The translations under genes were made by a program, and so were the position numbers. Shown here piece by piece: positions 9,987-20,883 of a stretch of 51,965 bases of DNA. Positions within the stretch are counted from its first letter, which is position 1. Every line of letters starts with the position of its first letter. Source of the stretch: Chytriomyces cf. hyalinus JEL632 (lineage: Eukaryota > Chytridiomycota > Chytridiomycetes > Chytridiales > Chytriomycetaceae); NCBI GenBank assembly GCA_025435555.1, contig JAIWWG010000153.1, positions 1 to 51,965 on the forward strand, given 5' to 3'. Under the pieces are notes generated by a model. It was not told the DNA's origin. It saw nothing but the letters and a program-made list of their open reading frames with translations, and made no database searches.

Positions 9987-11750
9987 TCAATGAAACGGAC
10001 CGACAAGGCTATTGTTGTGCAAATGAAGCGTGCATTGATTGGACAGCTTGTAAATGCGGGGTGGAATTTCGCCAGAGAGCTCGTTATCACTGAGGTCCAA
10101 CATCCATGTATGTCTAAGGTTTCCAATCGACTCTGGAATTTCACCATAGAAGCAGTTGTGACTGAGATTCAACGTTCCCAATGCTGTAAGGTTCGCGATT
10201 GACTCTGGAAGTTCGCCGCACAACTGATTGTGACTGAGGTTCAGAAATTGGGGAGAATTCAGAAACCCAATTTCCGTCGGCAAGCGACCGCTCAGCTTGT
10301 TGTGTTCCAGCGACAGAGTTGTGAGATTCGCAAGTGACGTGATTGAAATTGGATTCTGCCAACGAGCAAGTTCTGGCCATGTTACAGCGATTTCAACGCG
10401 ACAAGACCGATATGGACTTGGGAATTTCACCAGAGATTTGGTTGTTTCCAAGTGACAGAATCTCCAATTTTGCTGACCTTCCGATTTCAGTTGGTAATGG
10501 CTCACTGAGCTAATATTCACATAGGATAAGGCGCTGCAGGTTTGAAAGCGACGTGATGCAAGCCGGAATCCCTCCCGAAAGTTCATTTTGAGAAAGTTTC
10601 AGCAAGAGCGGAGGTCCATCAGTTGTGCTGGCAAAACTGTCTCCTTTGAGTTGATTCGACGCGATATCGTCTGATTGGAGATCCAACGACGCTGATGCAG
10701 AACGAATGGTTGTTCCAGATTCACGATCGGAGGCAACATTAACGCTTTTTTCCAGCTGTGCGGTTTCCATTCGGACGGGTTGGGCGCTGACACTCCAAGA
10801 CGGCGAAATTTCCCAGGTTAGATAGTTGCTTTCCAGTCTCCAGTAGCGAAGCAATGGCATTCGAAGAATCGATTCATGGATAGAACCGTTAAAATTATTC
10901 CTTTTGCCGTCAAATGTTGTCAGTTGCATGCATTGACCGAGTGAAACTGGAATAGCGCAAGTAAAACGGTTCTCCTCTAATGACAACATTTGCAGTTTGG
11001 ACATTCCTCCGAACGTATCCGGCAACCCTGAAAGCTCAGACTCAACTCGACCAAGTTGACCAAATTCCCAATACTCGCAGGAATTGGGCCACTCAGCCTG
11101 CCACCAGACATACTCAGCACCTCCAAGTTGACAAGGTTTCCAATGCTTTCAGGTATCGTTTCGTCAAGGAGCGTGCCAGCGAGATACAGATTCCTCTAAT
11201 TGACGAGATTGCACAGTTCCTCCAGAATAGGGCCAGTCATACGATTACCCATCAAATTCAGATTCGTCAGTGCTTTCAGATCACCCAAACTGCGAGGAAT
11301 GGGGCCAGACAACTTGTGGTCTCTCAACTCCAGGGATTTCAGTTGCTTCAGCGAGCCGATGGTGCTACAGCCATAGAAAAATGATTCACTCTCGCGATTG
11401 ACCTCCGAAGGCAAGCATTCCAACAGGGAAGTCGCGTTACTTCGCTTGAGAGGAAGTACTTTGAAATCATTCGGAGTTTTCAAGGGAGACTTGTAAGATT
11501 GCTGGACTCGTCTCAAAAAGTCCTTCCTAAACGACGCAGGTGTGACGAAACAGAAGATATCTGAAAGTTCGTTTTTCAATGCATTGTGTATGTGTCCAAG
11601 GTGAACCAGGCCAATCAGCTGCGAAAAAGGAGGACCCGCGAGCAGGTTGTTGACGGAGCGGTAGGCTCGCCGGTACTGTCCAGTTTTGAACGGGTCGAGA
11701 CGCAGAAAGACTTTGAGCAGGACTTCGAAGGACAAGTTGAGCAGATGCAT
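9987..11750 (-). pseudogene. F-box/LRR protein pseudogene
   Basis: The F-box starts at 11750 (MHLLNLSFEVLLKVFLRLDP) and the linker SDIFCFVTPASF follows. An LRR frame runs to an in-frame TAG at 11196, where sister copies have Leu-Arg (ELCNLVNLR). Translation in the same frame would continue into good LRR sequence. Near 11035 about 11 nt are missing, giving a frameshift. The next segment (11025-10510) ends at another TAG, and the last segment (about 10380-9987) is in a third frame and ends with the family C-terminal repeats. Four independent lesions make this a pseudogene. Confidence 0.75.
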
Positions 11751-11917
11751 GCGTCTTTGCTTGGGTTTTTGTTTTTAAGTTTTACTTTTATTAAAGAGGA
11801 GTGTGTTTGAAGGGGAAGTTTTTCCCCTAAAAACGGATTCTCTCAAAAAAAAAAAAACATTCCAAATCGTGCACTTCGATCAAATGTGACGAGAGAGTCA
11901 AGCTGCCAACATTTATT

Positions 11918-13132
11918 TCATTTATTCTGAGAATCTTCCCGAACCACAGAAACCTGCGACGCAACATCACTCCCACTGCCAACAGTCTTCCCACTCAAAA
12001 TGCTCGCAACATTCGGTCGAAACCAAACAGCCGCCGCCGAGTCATCCGACCCACTACTCACATTCACAACTCCAGCTCCTCTAACGCGGTCCATCGAAAT
12101 CACGACGCCTTCATCCTGCGAGAATGCGCCGGCGCCATAACTTCCAGACCGGGTGAGGTTTTCGCGTCTGGCAATTGCATTGTCGTTCATGTTTCGGAAT
12201 GTTTCGAGTTCGTGTGCGGGAATTGCGTCTTCAGAGACCCATTCTTCTTGAAGCGTGGGGTGGTCTAAATATTGGACAAAGTATAAAACGCGGCCTTCAG
12301 GAGTCACACGAGTTTTGATGATGCGTTCAATTACAATGGGGCTTGTAACGATGCGGGTTTCGGTTGTGGCGGTGGCTTTACGGTGCAGGATCCAATTGGA
12401 AATGTTGAACGGAGGAGTTTGGCCAGCCGCCGTGGTCGATTGCGCTGCAAGAACAGTTGAATCGAATTTTGGAAGGTTCCAACTGGCTCTCAATGAAATG
12501 AGTTCGCTTTCAGTCGGGCTAATTTTCGAGATGGGTGTTGGAGGGTGTGGTGACGGGGCATTTTCGACACCACGTGAAATTTGCGCGCCAGGGTTTTGGT
12601 GGTGATAGGGTTGTGTGAGAAGTGGGTTTGAGGCTGGGTTGTTTGACTCGGCGTCGAAAGAATCGTTTGATGGCTGGTTGGGGATGGAGCGGCGGCCCAG
12701 TTGCGCGTAATTTGAAGCAGATTTCCGACGCTTGCACCAGCAAACGACGACGAGCACTAGCAGTGCAACGAATGCTACTGATCCAGACGCAATGCCGGCA
12801 ATGACTGCAGGTTGAAGCGTGTCTGATTGAGCAGCTTCGATTGTGTTTGAAGGAACCGTGGATGCAGAGGTGGCTGTGAATGCTTCCAGTGGCAGTGTAG
12901 ACGGCGGTAGGATACTGGAAGTGCTAGTTAAGGTCCTTGTTGCGGTTGAAGAAGTGGGTATTCGAGTTGAAGAAAAAGATGAGCCAGCCGACGTCGCAGT
13001 TGTTGAGGTAAGAGGGTTCAAGAATCCATTGAAGAGACCGCCTGCCGCCGTTGAAGTAGCCGCGACTGCTGGAGGTGGAAAGAAGGGAAAGAGCCTGGTG
13101 TTGGGCTGTGGTGCCTGTGACGATGCGCTCAT
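11918..13132 (-). CDS. Single-pass membrane protein with chromo/Tudor-knot-like motif
   Basis: The 404-residue ORF starts MSASSQAPQPNTRLF. Residues 1-108 are Ser/Thr/Ala/Pro rich with no obvious signal peptide. One hydrophobic helix (about 110-133, PAVIAGIASGSVAFVALLVL) is followed by CWCKRRK, which predicts a cytoplasmic C-terminal tail. Within the tail, residues around 255-300 read 'ERIIKTRVTPEGRVLYFVQY' and then EEWVSEDAI, a pattern reminiscent of chromodomain or Tudor-knot strands (YYVHY...DEWV). The rest is low complexity. It is divergent from, and probably related to, the two downstream single-TM proteins. The domain call is by eye only. No intron is needed. Confidence 0.65.
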   Translation of the reverse strand: MSASSQAPQPNTRLFPFFPPPAVAATSTAAGGLFNGFLNPLTSTTATSAGSSFSSTRIPTSSTATRTLTSTSSILPPSTLPLEAFTATSASTVPSNTIEAAQSDTLQPAVIAGIASGSVAFVALLVLVVVCWCKRRKSASNYAQLGRRSIPNQPSNDSFDAESNNPASNPLLTQPYHHQNPGAQISRGVENAPSPHPPTPISKISPTESELISLRASWNLPKFDSTVLAAQSTTAAGQTPPFNISNWILHRKATATTETRIVTSPIVIERIIKTRVTPEGRVLYFVQYLDHPTLQEEWVSEDAIPAHELETFRNMNDNAIARRENLTRSGSYGAGAFSQDEGVVISMDRVRGAGVVNVSSGSDDSAAAVWFRPNVASILSGKTVGSGSDVASQVSVVREDSQNK

Positions 13133-13392
13133 TTCAGCGAAGTGTTCAATGATCGATTTCCGCAGAGTTCAACTGCTGATTTTTGTTTTATTTTCTTTCT
13201 ATTTTGTTTTCTCTTCTATTTTATTTACAGCCTCGGGGCGCATATTCTCTCTTCTGAAACTGAGGAGTCTGTTATGGTGACCGCTTTCGAGTTTCGAGTT
13301 TCACGACAAGTGCTTTTGAGTGAGAGTGAACATGGGTGCGTTTGAACCTGAGCATTTATTTATCGTTTAATTTATTTACATTTAACATCAGC

Positions 13393-15082
13393 ATGAGCGG
13401 ACTCATCAGTTTCCTCACATTCACTTCCAGCCCGTCCCCCCTTTTCGGCTTTATAGCGCCATCCTCGTCGAACAATGCCGTCGTGCAACAGCCCGCCCAG
13501 CAAACCCCCACCGCTTCTCTCGGCGAACAGTCCCCAACCTCTTCCGCACCCCCGTCGTCAAACCTCTCCGCTGGATGGATTGCACTCCTGACTCTCGGCA
13601 TCACCTTTGCATTTGTCCTCATTCTGTTCCTCATCTTTATTTGCGTTGTTCGCGTGAGGAACAGAAAACGTGCAGCAAAGAGAGATTCTTTGGGCGAAAG
13701 CCTTCTTCCTCTTGGAAGCACATCCTACGAATCAAGCATGATTCCTCTTTCCGAATCTCAAACCCCGAATTCAACAATGTCGAAATCAGTGTCAAGCTTT
13801 GTCATCAAACCAAAAACGGGGACTCTGCCCAAAACACCACCGGTTCCGTCGTCGAAAGGAAATGCGTTCGTGAATCTCGTTGAACAGGCTGTGGCCGTTG
13901 CGAAGCGGGATACAGTGGGTTCAAACGCGAATCGGTTGTTTGGCGGACCTGTGTCGGTGGAGGTGGACAAGTTGAGCGAGCTTGTGTCGAGTGCTGTAAC
14001 TGCAAGCAGTGGCGTTGGATCGGTCGCTTTGGCAGATACACCGTATGCGGTTGTTGGTGGAGATGAGATCACGTCTTCCAGCGGATCTGGCACATCTGAA
14101 GTCATTGCGGTCGAAAATGGGTCTGCGACATCAACAACGACAACTACGACTATCACAAAAACAAAGACAATCAAGACGACAATGAAGAACGGGGTTGCAG
14201 TGTCTGTAACCGAGGATGTGGATTCAAACACGGCCAGCGCTATTTCAAACAAGAATTTGGCTGGATCCAGTGTGGTTGATATTCCCGTCCATCTCATTGC
14301 GAAATCCAGGCGCAACCCACAGATTGAGGTGGCTGCTTTCCAAGCAAAGGCGTTACCAGCAACTGGACCCACCCGCACCGCGAATGGGAAATCATGGATT
14401 GACAATGACCACAACAGAATGTAAATCCTTTGTTTTTTCCTTTTGTTCAAGCTTGGCATTTTTGTTGATCCTTCCAATTACCAGTATCCCGGTCCTGGCA
14501 CCCGTTACGGCGCTGACAGACTCAACATCCCCCGAAGAAACGCGCATGTCTTCTTACACGCTGCCGACGACAACAACGCAACACGCGCAACTCGAATCCA
14601 GTTTACGCGCAAATCTCCCGTCCGTCTCTGAAATCCCGCTTGACAATGCCACCCTCGAGTCTCCGTTCTCGCAGTCGCGAATTGTCACTTCGAATCCTCT
14701 GCGCAATCCTGGCAGCGAAAACACGCAGTTGGCGCAACACAATTTGCAGTCGTTTGTTTTTATTGCGCTTCGAGGACATGTGAAGCGGTATGAGGATGAG
14801 TGTATGTTGCATGCAGGTGATTTGGTGCGCGTTGTCAAATTTACTGGTGATGCGTGGTGTTATGTGGAGGTGTTTGGTGCTGTTCCGTTACAAGTTGCTG
14901 GTGCGATTAATGTTGTGGCAGCGGACAATGCATCTGGCATGCGGAGCGGATTTGTACCGCTGTTTGTTGTTGAAAGTGTTGGACTTGATACAAATCTGGG
15001 CGGGGATGATCACCCAGACAAGTTGAAAAGGTATTGGAGCTTGCGGCAGCAGAGCGTGCATGAGGATGAACCTGTGGTCTGA
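13393..15082 (+). CDS. Single-pass membrane protein with C-terminal SH3 domain
   Basis: Two exons, 13393-14420 and 14485-15082, joined over a 64-nt intron (GTAAAT to TTACCAG), give 541 residues. The N-terminus is Ser/Pro/Gln rich. A hydrophobic helix lies at about 60-85 (IALLTLGITFAFVLILFL) and is followed by VRVRNRKRAAKR, so the long tail is cytoplasmic. Residues about 425-500 look like an SH3 domain: FVFIALRGHVKRYEDE, then GDLVRVVKFTGDAWCYVEV, an extended loop, and GFVPLFVVE in place of the usual GxFPxxYV. The domain order (ectodomain, one TM, SH3) is that of fungal membrane SH3 proteins such as Fus1, but no specific orthology is claimed. Without the splice, exon 1 would stop at once after the TM-tail part and lose the SH3 domain. 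An in-frame ATG at 13336 exists but lies in AT-rich sequence. Confidence 0.75.
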
Positions 15083-15328
15083 GTGTGGGTGCGCGTGGAT
15101 GCGAATGGATGTTTTATTTCATTCTGCTTTCTTTTCGTGTACTTTTCTCTGTGTTTAAGACGGTCAACAAACATATATCTACAACGCATGGACTTGGGAT
15201 CTTGTTTCGAAAAGAGGTTCGCTCTTGAACACCGGCAAATGGCACTGTAAAGTTTATCGAGTGTCCAAATAGATTCGTCAGTGTTCAACTCCATCAAAAA
15301 CAACACCCCATCTCATCTCATCCCGCGC

Positions 15329-16078
15329 ATGAGTCTAAACACCAGCACCAACAACCGACCCGCACCCACCAACTCCATACCCTCAACAGCTGCGAGGAAG
15401 CTCTTTGAAGGCCTTCGAACCGACTTCAACACCCTCTCGACCCAACCTCCTCTGCTCATCTTTCAACAACCCCCTCGAACAACCTCATCACCCGCCACAT
15501 CTACTCAATCAGCACCAGCAGCAACCACATCAACAACCGCAGCAACTTCTGGCGCGGATGCATCTTCAGGCGCTCTTGCCCTTTCAGACTCTGCCGTCGC
15601 AGGCATCGCAATTGCATCGACAAGCGTATTCATTCTTCTTCTGATAATACTATTCATCTGTATATCGCGCATGTGCAATACATGTAAACAACGAAAGAAA
15701 TCTGCAAACGCCGTAGATTCCCTTCCCCGCCAACAATACCGTCAACTCCACAACTCCAACAGCAACACAAACATCCCGCGAAACTCATACTCCTCTCCTA
15801 CAAACAAAACGGGCAATCCAGCTCTCGACGCGCTGATTGGGAATACACCCACCTTCCATGAACGTACGCCGGGGAAAAGTTTCATCATTACTCCGAGGAT
15901 TGTTGCAGGCGGTTCGACGGTACGTGCGAGTCCGGCTGTAGTTGCGAGTGCTGAGATGGCTACAGTGGAGGAGGTGCAGCCGATTTTGCGAAAGAAGCAG
16001 GATGTGTTGGGGAAGGATGCGCAAGCGTCGATACAGATTTTGGAGGAACATCCGATTAAGGGTGCGCCTCCTTTATAG
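15329..16078 (+). CDS. Single-pass membrane protein, Thr/Pro-rich N-terminus
   Basis: The 249-residue ORF starts MSLNTSTNNRPAPTNS. It has a Thr/Ser/Pro/Ala-rich N-terminal region of about 90 residues, then a TM helix (about 92-120, VAGIAIASTSVFILLLIILF) followed by a Cys-rich, basic junction (CNTCKQRKK) and a polar tail. The layout repeats that of the two preceding genes, so the three probably form a local paralogous group. No domain is recognised in the tail. An ATG-free in-frame extension upstream is ignored because this ATG starts the compositionally consistent part. Confidence 0.65.
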   Translation: MSLNTSTNNRPAPTNSIPSTAARKLFEGLRTDFNTLSTQPPLLIFQQPPRTTSSPATSTQSAPAATTSTTAATSGADASSGALALSDSAVAGIAIASTSVFILLLIILFICISRMCNTCKQRKKSANAVDSLPRQQYRQLHNSNSNTNIPRNSYSSPTNKTGNPALDALIGNTPTFHERTPGKSFIITPRIVAGGSTVRASPAVVASAEMATVEEVQPILRKKQDVLGKDAQASIQILEEHPIKGAPPL

Positions 16079-16361
16079 GATGGAAGGGGATGGATGGGTG
16101 TGGGTGCAGTGTGGATTGTGCCTCACGCCTTTTTTTGGACTGGGCAAATGAAGGGGCAGGGTTCGAAACCAGCGGGAAACAGCGCCAGCTTGCATGGAGA
16201 GATTCAGGGATTTAGCGTAGCATTATTTTTATAACTGTACCGTCAATCTGTCTCGTTGGTATGAACTGGTAAATAGTTGAAAATATCTGAAAACAAAGGC
16301 GAACCACCAGACTTAAAGCGAAAAAAGAACAAAACAAAAACGAGAAAAAAAACTGAGAAGC

Positions 16362-17260
16362 ATGCATCTGCTCAACCTGCCCATCGAAGTCCTTGCGCAC
16401 ATCTTTCTGCAGCTGTACACATTCAAGACCGCAAAGCACCAGTGTGTCTGCTGCTCCCTCAAAAACGTGTTGACAGGCCCTCCCTTCTCGACCATGATTG
16501 ACCTCGTTCATGTTGGTCACTTCTTCAATGTAGTTACGGGACGCGATACGGATGCCTTCTGTTTTGTTACACCGCGATTCCATCCGAGTCCCTTGAAAAC
16601 ATCGAGCAATGTTCTATGAATCCCTGTCAAGTCAAGCAACGTGGCTTCTCTTTCGGAATGCTTCCCTTTGGACGTCCATGCCAGCTATGAATCTTTTTGC
16701 TTGGCTGGTACCCTGCCAAACGCAATCGGCAGCCTGAAATAGTTGACATCCCTGGACTTGGAAGGTCATTTGCTGTATGGGCAAACTCATCAAGCTAGCC
16801 ACTCTCAACTTGATGGGCACTCACATGACTGGTCCCATTCTGTCGGAGGAGGCCAATCTCGTCAACTTGAGGAAGCTGAATTTAAGTTGCGTGTATCTTG
16901 ACGACATGATACCCGCCAGTTTTGGGAATCTGATCCATCTGGAGGTGCTGGATATGTCTGACGCAGGCTGACTGGCTCGATCCCTGCGAGTTTTCGAAAC
17001 TTGGTCAACTTGGTGGATTTGCGTCTGCAAAATAACGAGCTTTCCGGAAACGTGCCGGATTTGTTTGGAGGAATGGCCCAACTGCAAACTGTGAATTTGA
17101 GCAAGAACCGACTGGAAGGACCAATACCAGTCTCAATCGGTCAATGCCTGCAACTTACCAAGCTTGAGTGCAACCGGAATGGATTTTCAGGTGCTCTCCC
17201 TCCAGCGATATTCCGACTACCATTGCTTCAGAGTTTGAATTTATGTATATTTGAAGCAGT
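16362..17260 (+). pseudogene. F-box/LRR pseudogene (plus strand)
   Basis: This is an outlying member of the array in the opposite orientation. It starts with the F-box MHLLNLPIEVLAHIFLQLYT and keeps the linker fragment TDAFCFVTPRF. The frame ends at 16619. The continuing frame reads GTLPNAIGSLK followed by a TAG, then an LRR segment at 16777-16971 and another at 17001-17250 (ELSGNVPDLFGGMAQLQTV). At least two frameshifts and two stops interrupt it and the C-terminal half is absent. The tail of the last ORF (to 17351) is non-LRR sequence read by chance. Confidence 0.75.
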
Positions 17261-17369
17261 CTTTTGCGCGGAAACACTTAAATTAATAATTATGCTCGAC
17301 TATATCGCATACTTCGATGCTTCCGATGGAATCAGTGTGCGCGCGGATTGAGTGGTTGCACTCAAAACT

Positions 17370-18880
17370 TTATTTTTGGAAACGTGGTTTACCAACTTTA
17401 TTTAAAAAAGAGATTCAGCGTCAGCCGAGAGCTTTCGCCCTCGTTGTCCAGTGGGAGCCGCGAGGAGGCCCTGAATCATGTCCCACCAAAACAGGTATAA
17501 GTAAGATGAAAGGAAATAAACTAAGGCACTGCGAAAGAAATAAAGGCACTGCAAACAAAACAAACAATAAAGGCACTGCAAAAGAAAAACAACTATTCGT
17601 GGCTTCCAAGAAGCTCCCCCGCCAAGCAACGCTGTCCACTGCGTGCCAAACCCTCTCCAATTGTTGCGACCCACCGCAGGCCATCACCCGTAACCGACTC
17701 GCACTCGTGTTCATTCGATTCCTTGGCTCATTGTCCGTCTTTCGATGGGCTCCTGGGTTCATCAAGCTTCAGTCTGGTAGGCCGCACACACAAACGTCGG
17801 AACTCGACCGGGTGAACTTGTTTTTCCAAACCCGTAGACGGCGTCTTGTCACAGCATGGGGGTCTTTTTTCCAGCCTCGTTTAGCGCGTGCGGTGCTGTG
17901 TGGAAGTGAAGACGCCGTCAATGTAGATAGATTGTCGGCCGAGTCCAGTGTGTAAGAGTGTACTAGATGGTGGTGTGTGTGTGCGAGGCCAGACGTGGGC
18001 GAGAACACCAGGAGCCTAAAGAAAGATGACTTTGAGTACAAGTAAATAAAATAAAACACGGTCAAAGAGAGAATGTACTCCCCATTGCTCAAGCTATCGC
18101 GGTCACTTGCGGCTGCTTCCTGTTGTCAGCTCGACCCATACACTCGACACGTGGGACCAGCAGCCCCCTGCCGATCCGTGGGACAAACGGTCAAGGCTAC
18201 GGGCCAAGCGAGGGAGGCGGCCGGCGACCGGCTGTAGCCGTTTCCAAACTTGCGTAGCGACCACAAGAACACCCAGCCTATTCGCGTGCCATGAGCGTCA
18301 TCCTGCCGAGTCTGCTGCTACAGGCCGGGATTCGATCGCTAGAATGGGGAAGCGGGCGCGAGCTTAGAACTTGGGTGCTTGCAATTGGCCAATTGAGGTG
18401 CCGGGAACGGGAGTGGCTGTCTGCTTCCCATGCTGTGTATCCAACACGATACTGAAAGTATGCGAGAGTGACAGTGGGTGGTTGGGTCGTCTTTTTTTTT
18501 GTTTTTTGTTTTGGGAAAGCCAGCCAATTTATACCCTTTTTTCACTTTTTCTGGGCATTGTCTTTAGGGTTTCGTGAAAATTAAAACAATGACCTTTTTC
18601 TGACGCCCGCATCCCGCGAGGACTGACAGATTTGAGTAGAAACGGTGACGGCGGTCATTTTGAGCTACTTTGGAGCTGTCTGATGCGTCGGATGCGGCGC
18701 TGAGCGAGCATCAAAGTCTGTGTTTGGCAGGTCCCGCCAGTGGTCATTTGCGCTTGGACCAAGAAATCGGGGTTGGGACCAGTAACACAAAAAAATGACG
18801 CCATCTCCTGCAAGGAAAGAGAGAGAACAAGAGCTGTATCCAGCGATTATCAACAGCTTATTTGGACCAGATTTATTGGG
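17370..18880. other. Long region without a convincing gene
   Basis: Both strands hold only short, compositionally odd frames without recognisable motifs. Three near-identical AAAGGCACTGC units lie at about 17523-17580. The block at about 18100-18400 is notably richer in G+C than its flanks. No tRNA fold, CRISPR pattern or transposon end was recognised. Confidence 0.5.
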
Positions 18881-18889
18881 ATGGCGGTA

Positions 18890-19215
18890 TATCGTGCTGA
18901 TCTGCGTGTTTCTAAAGTGCTCGACACGTCGATCCCAGCCTGTTGAATGATCGAAAAATTGGTGCCAAGCTGGAGATGGGAGGGCCGCGCGACCACCCTG
19001 GTCTATATCTTATCAGGTTGGATGCAGCTGTGTCGATAATGTGTACCCCGCGATACTTAACAGCTTTATTAACATGCAGAAGGAGTGATGCAGCGATTTG
19101 CCGTGCTGTCTGAAGTGCTCGACAGCCTTTTGGCAGATCCAAAAATTGTTGGCGAGCTGGAGATGGGAGGGCACGCGACCCCCTGGTCCATCTGGCCTGT
19201 GAGAAGATTGGACCA
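18890..19215. repeat. Direct duplication of ~110 bp
   Basis: Two related blocks, about 18892-19012 and 19092-19210, share CGTGCTG, AGTGCTCGACA, GATC(C/G)AAAAATTG, CGAGCTGGAGATGGGAGGG-like and CCTGGTC words in the same order. The second copy can be read as a 55-codon frame starting MQRFAVLSEVLDSLL; the first copy has a stop and a frameshift relative to it. No domain is recognised. Confidence 0.5.
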
Positions 19216-19687
19216 AGGGGCTGAAGCTGACTCACTGGTCGACGTGCTTCCATCATAACTGCACTCAAAGCAGGCCGCTGTACTCTACACACGCGTGTGC
19301 CCATGCCGCTGCTGGCATTTTTCACAGGTACAAGTAATTACTTTGTCTCGGCGACACGGTTGGACATGCTCTTGGTGCGGCGCATATAGAGAAGTACAGC
19401 TGAATTTCAAATAAATATGTATGTATATAGCCGGTATGCCTCTGATAAACCCAACACTGTGACGCGCCGACCCATCTTATGTCCTTTCCCCAAAAACGCG
19501 ATCCATATTTTCCAAGTAGATATTCGTGCTCGGCCAACCAACCCTCAGGTAACGCACTATGCTTTCAATTACATTCGCATCGGCCGAATCCTCTTCAACG
19601 TGTCCAGTACTGCCAGTCCCTCTTCCAACTGAGCTAAATATTCCACGACCTGCAAAGATGCCAATACGCTTCTCACCCTCCTTCGCT

Positions 19688-20618
19688 TCAAGTGGGGAAT
19701 GGATTTCTTTGATTGTTGATGGTCTCTGGATCAGGTTGCCATTGACGTTCACGCGCGTTCATCACCTTCAAAAGCGCACAGAGGCTTCCAAAGCAAACAT
19801 CAGAATCCGCACTCAGCCATTCAATACGATCCATCTGGTTCTTGAACTCGCGGGAATTTTCTTGCTCAAGCCGCTTTCCAACAATCAAAAGAACTTCGAC
19901 GACGCAGTCAATTTCAATGTCGCAAGGGATATCAAACGTGTCCAGTAAAGTAGAGATACATCTCCGCATGAGATGGATTGGTATCATGTCCAATTTGAAC
20001 AACTCGCCAATAAATGCAACTGTCCCGACTATACGACGATTCTGCTTGTCCCATGTTTGTTCAAAAAACGAGTCCCATTGAAATTTCAATAAACAACAAC
20101 TTAAACGAATCACCACCAAGTTGCTGAGAATTCGCTTTAAACAGCTCGATGCTCAGATAAAGGCAAAGTTGTGCGTGTATGGGTTGGTAAATGCGCTGGT
20201 CCGCCGCGTGCCTAAAAATCAAGTAAGTTAGACAACTGGCAGTTCCCAAAGACGCCGTCAAAAATAGGCCGAAATAGCGTGGGGCCAGAATGCTTAAGTT
20301 TTGGGGTGTGATTTTGTTGAGGATACTTGTCGCCTGTCGGTTTGCAGAATCAGCTAAAAGAGTGAGACATTCCGTCGCGTTGGGATTAAGCATCATGCGC
20401 GGTTTCCATTTGTTCTCAGCTCGCGAGTTGGGCTTTGTTGAATGGGTTCCACCGTGGAGAGTTTCATCTGACTGGTTTAAATGAGTGCTTGAGGCAGGCA
20501 GTGGAGAACAGATTCCAGTTGTTGCTTGGCGGAGGGCATATTCAGCGCTTTCTGTGAAGAGATGCTCAGATGACGGCATTCGCATCGCATGCTCACATAT
20601 GTACCATCTGAGCATCAA
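19688..20618 (-). pseudogene. eIF4G-like MIF4G domain, frameshifted
   Basis: The frame from 20618 contains ENKWKPR and then the MIF4G start QATSILNKITPQN, followed by IYQPIHAQLCLYLS, the typical second helix pair of eIF4G. The frame breaks near 20075, within GAAATTTCAATGG, and continues in another frame as FQWDSFFEQTWDKQNRRIVG, FIGELFKLDMIP, CVVEVLLIVGKRLEQE, and ends near RERQWQPDP. In the family this domain binds eIF4A. The protein would be about 300 residues, far shorter than eIF4G, with nothing like the N-terminal eIF4E-binding part. One base is missing or extra at the break, with no plausible intron there. It is therefore a decaying paralogue, or an intact short eIF4G-like gene with a sequencing error. 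The start codon is uncertain. Confidence 0.65.
20561..20616. repeat. 12-bp perfect inverted repeat
   Basis: GATGCTCAGATG at 20561-20572 and CATCTGAGCATC at 20605-20616 are perfect reverse complements separated by 32 bp. The structure overlaps the proposed start region of the MIF4G frame. It has no T-run, so it does not look like a terminator; its meaning is unknown. Confidence 0.6.
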
Positions 20619-20883
20619 TGGAGTCTAGCTGCGCCCACAGTTGTTCAGTCTCGTCCATTTTTTCTTCCTTTCCTTTTTTTTTTCACTTTATTTAATATTT
20701 CCTTTTTTTTTTTTCAGTATCAGACAGCTGAATGTTGCCCACTCTTTCATCTTTTTTCCTTAATTTTATTGTGCTGGAAATTGATGTAGATCTGCTTCGG
20801 TACTATCTCCCCAGTTTATTTCATCAAAGACTGGTAATAATTTCCCATACTTGTGGCGTGCATTATTTTCCATCACAACAATC
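20619..20883. other. Intergenic, T-rich, no gene seen
   Basis: Two long T-runs with CT-rich sequence occur at about 20655-20720. This lies downstream of the chorismate mutase-prephenate dehydratase stop (20884) and upstream of the MIF4G frame. No coding signal is seen. Confidence 0.5.

Noticed and set aside
12843-13280. Plus-strand ORF of 145 codons opposite a membrane protein gene
   Set aside because: It is the antisense of Ser/Thr-rich coding sequence, which is naturally stop-poor, and ends in T-rich DNA.
13758-14477. Minus-strand ORF of 239 codons
   Set aside because: It is antisense to the SH3-protein exon; its Val/Thr-rich composition mirrors the sense strand.
16160-16170. GGTTCGAAACC, a match to the tRNA B box
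   Set aside because: Flanking bases do not form a T-stem, and no cloverleaf could be drawn with the upstream 70 nt.
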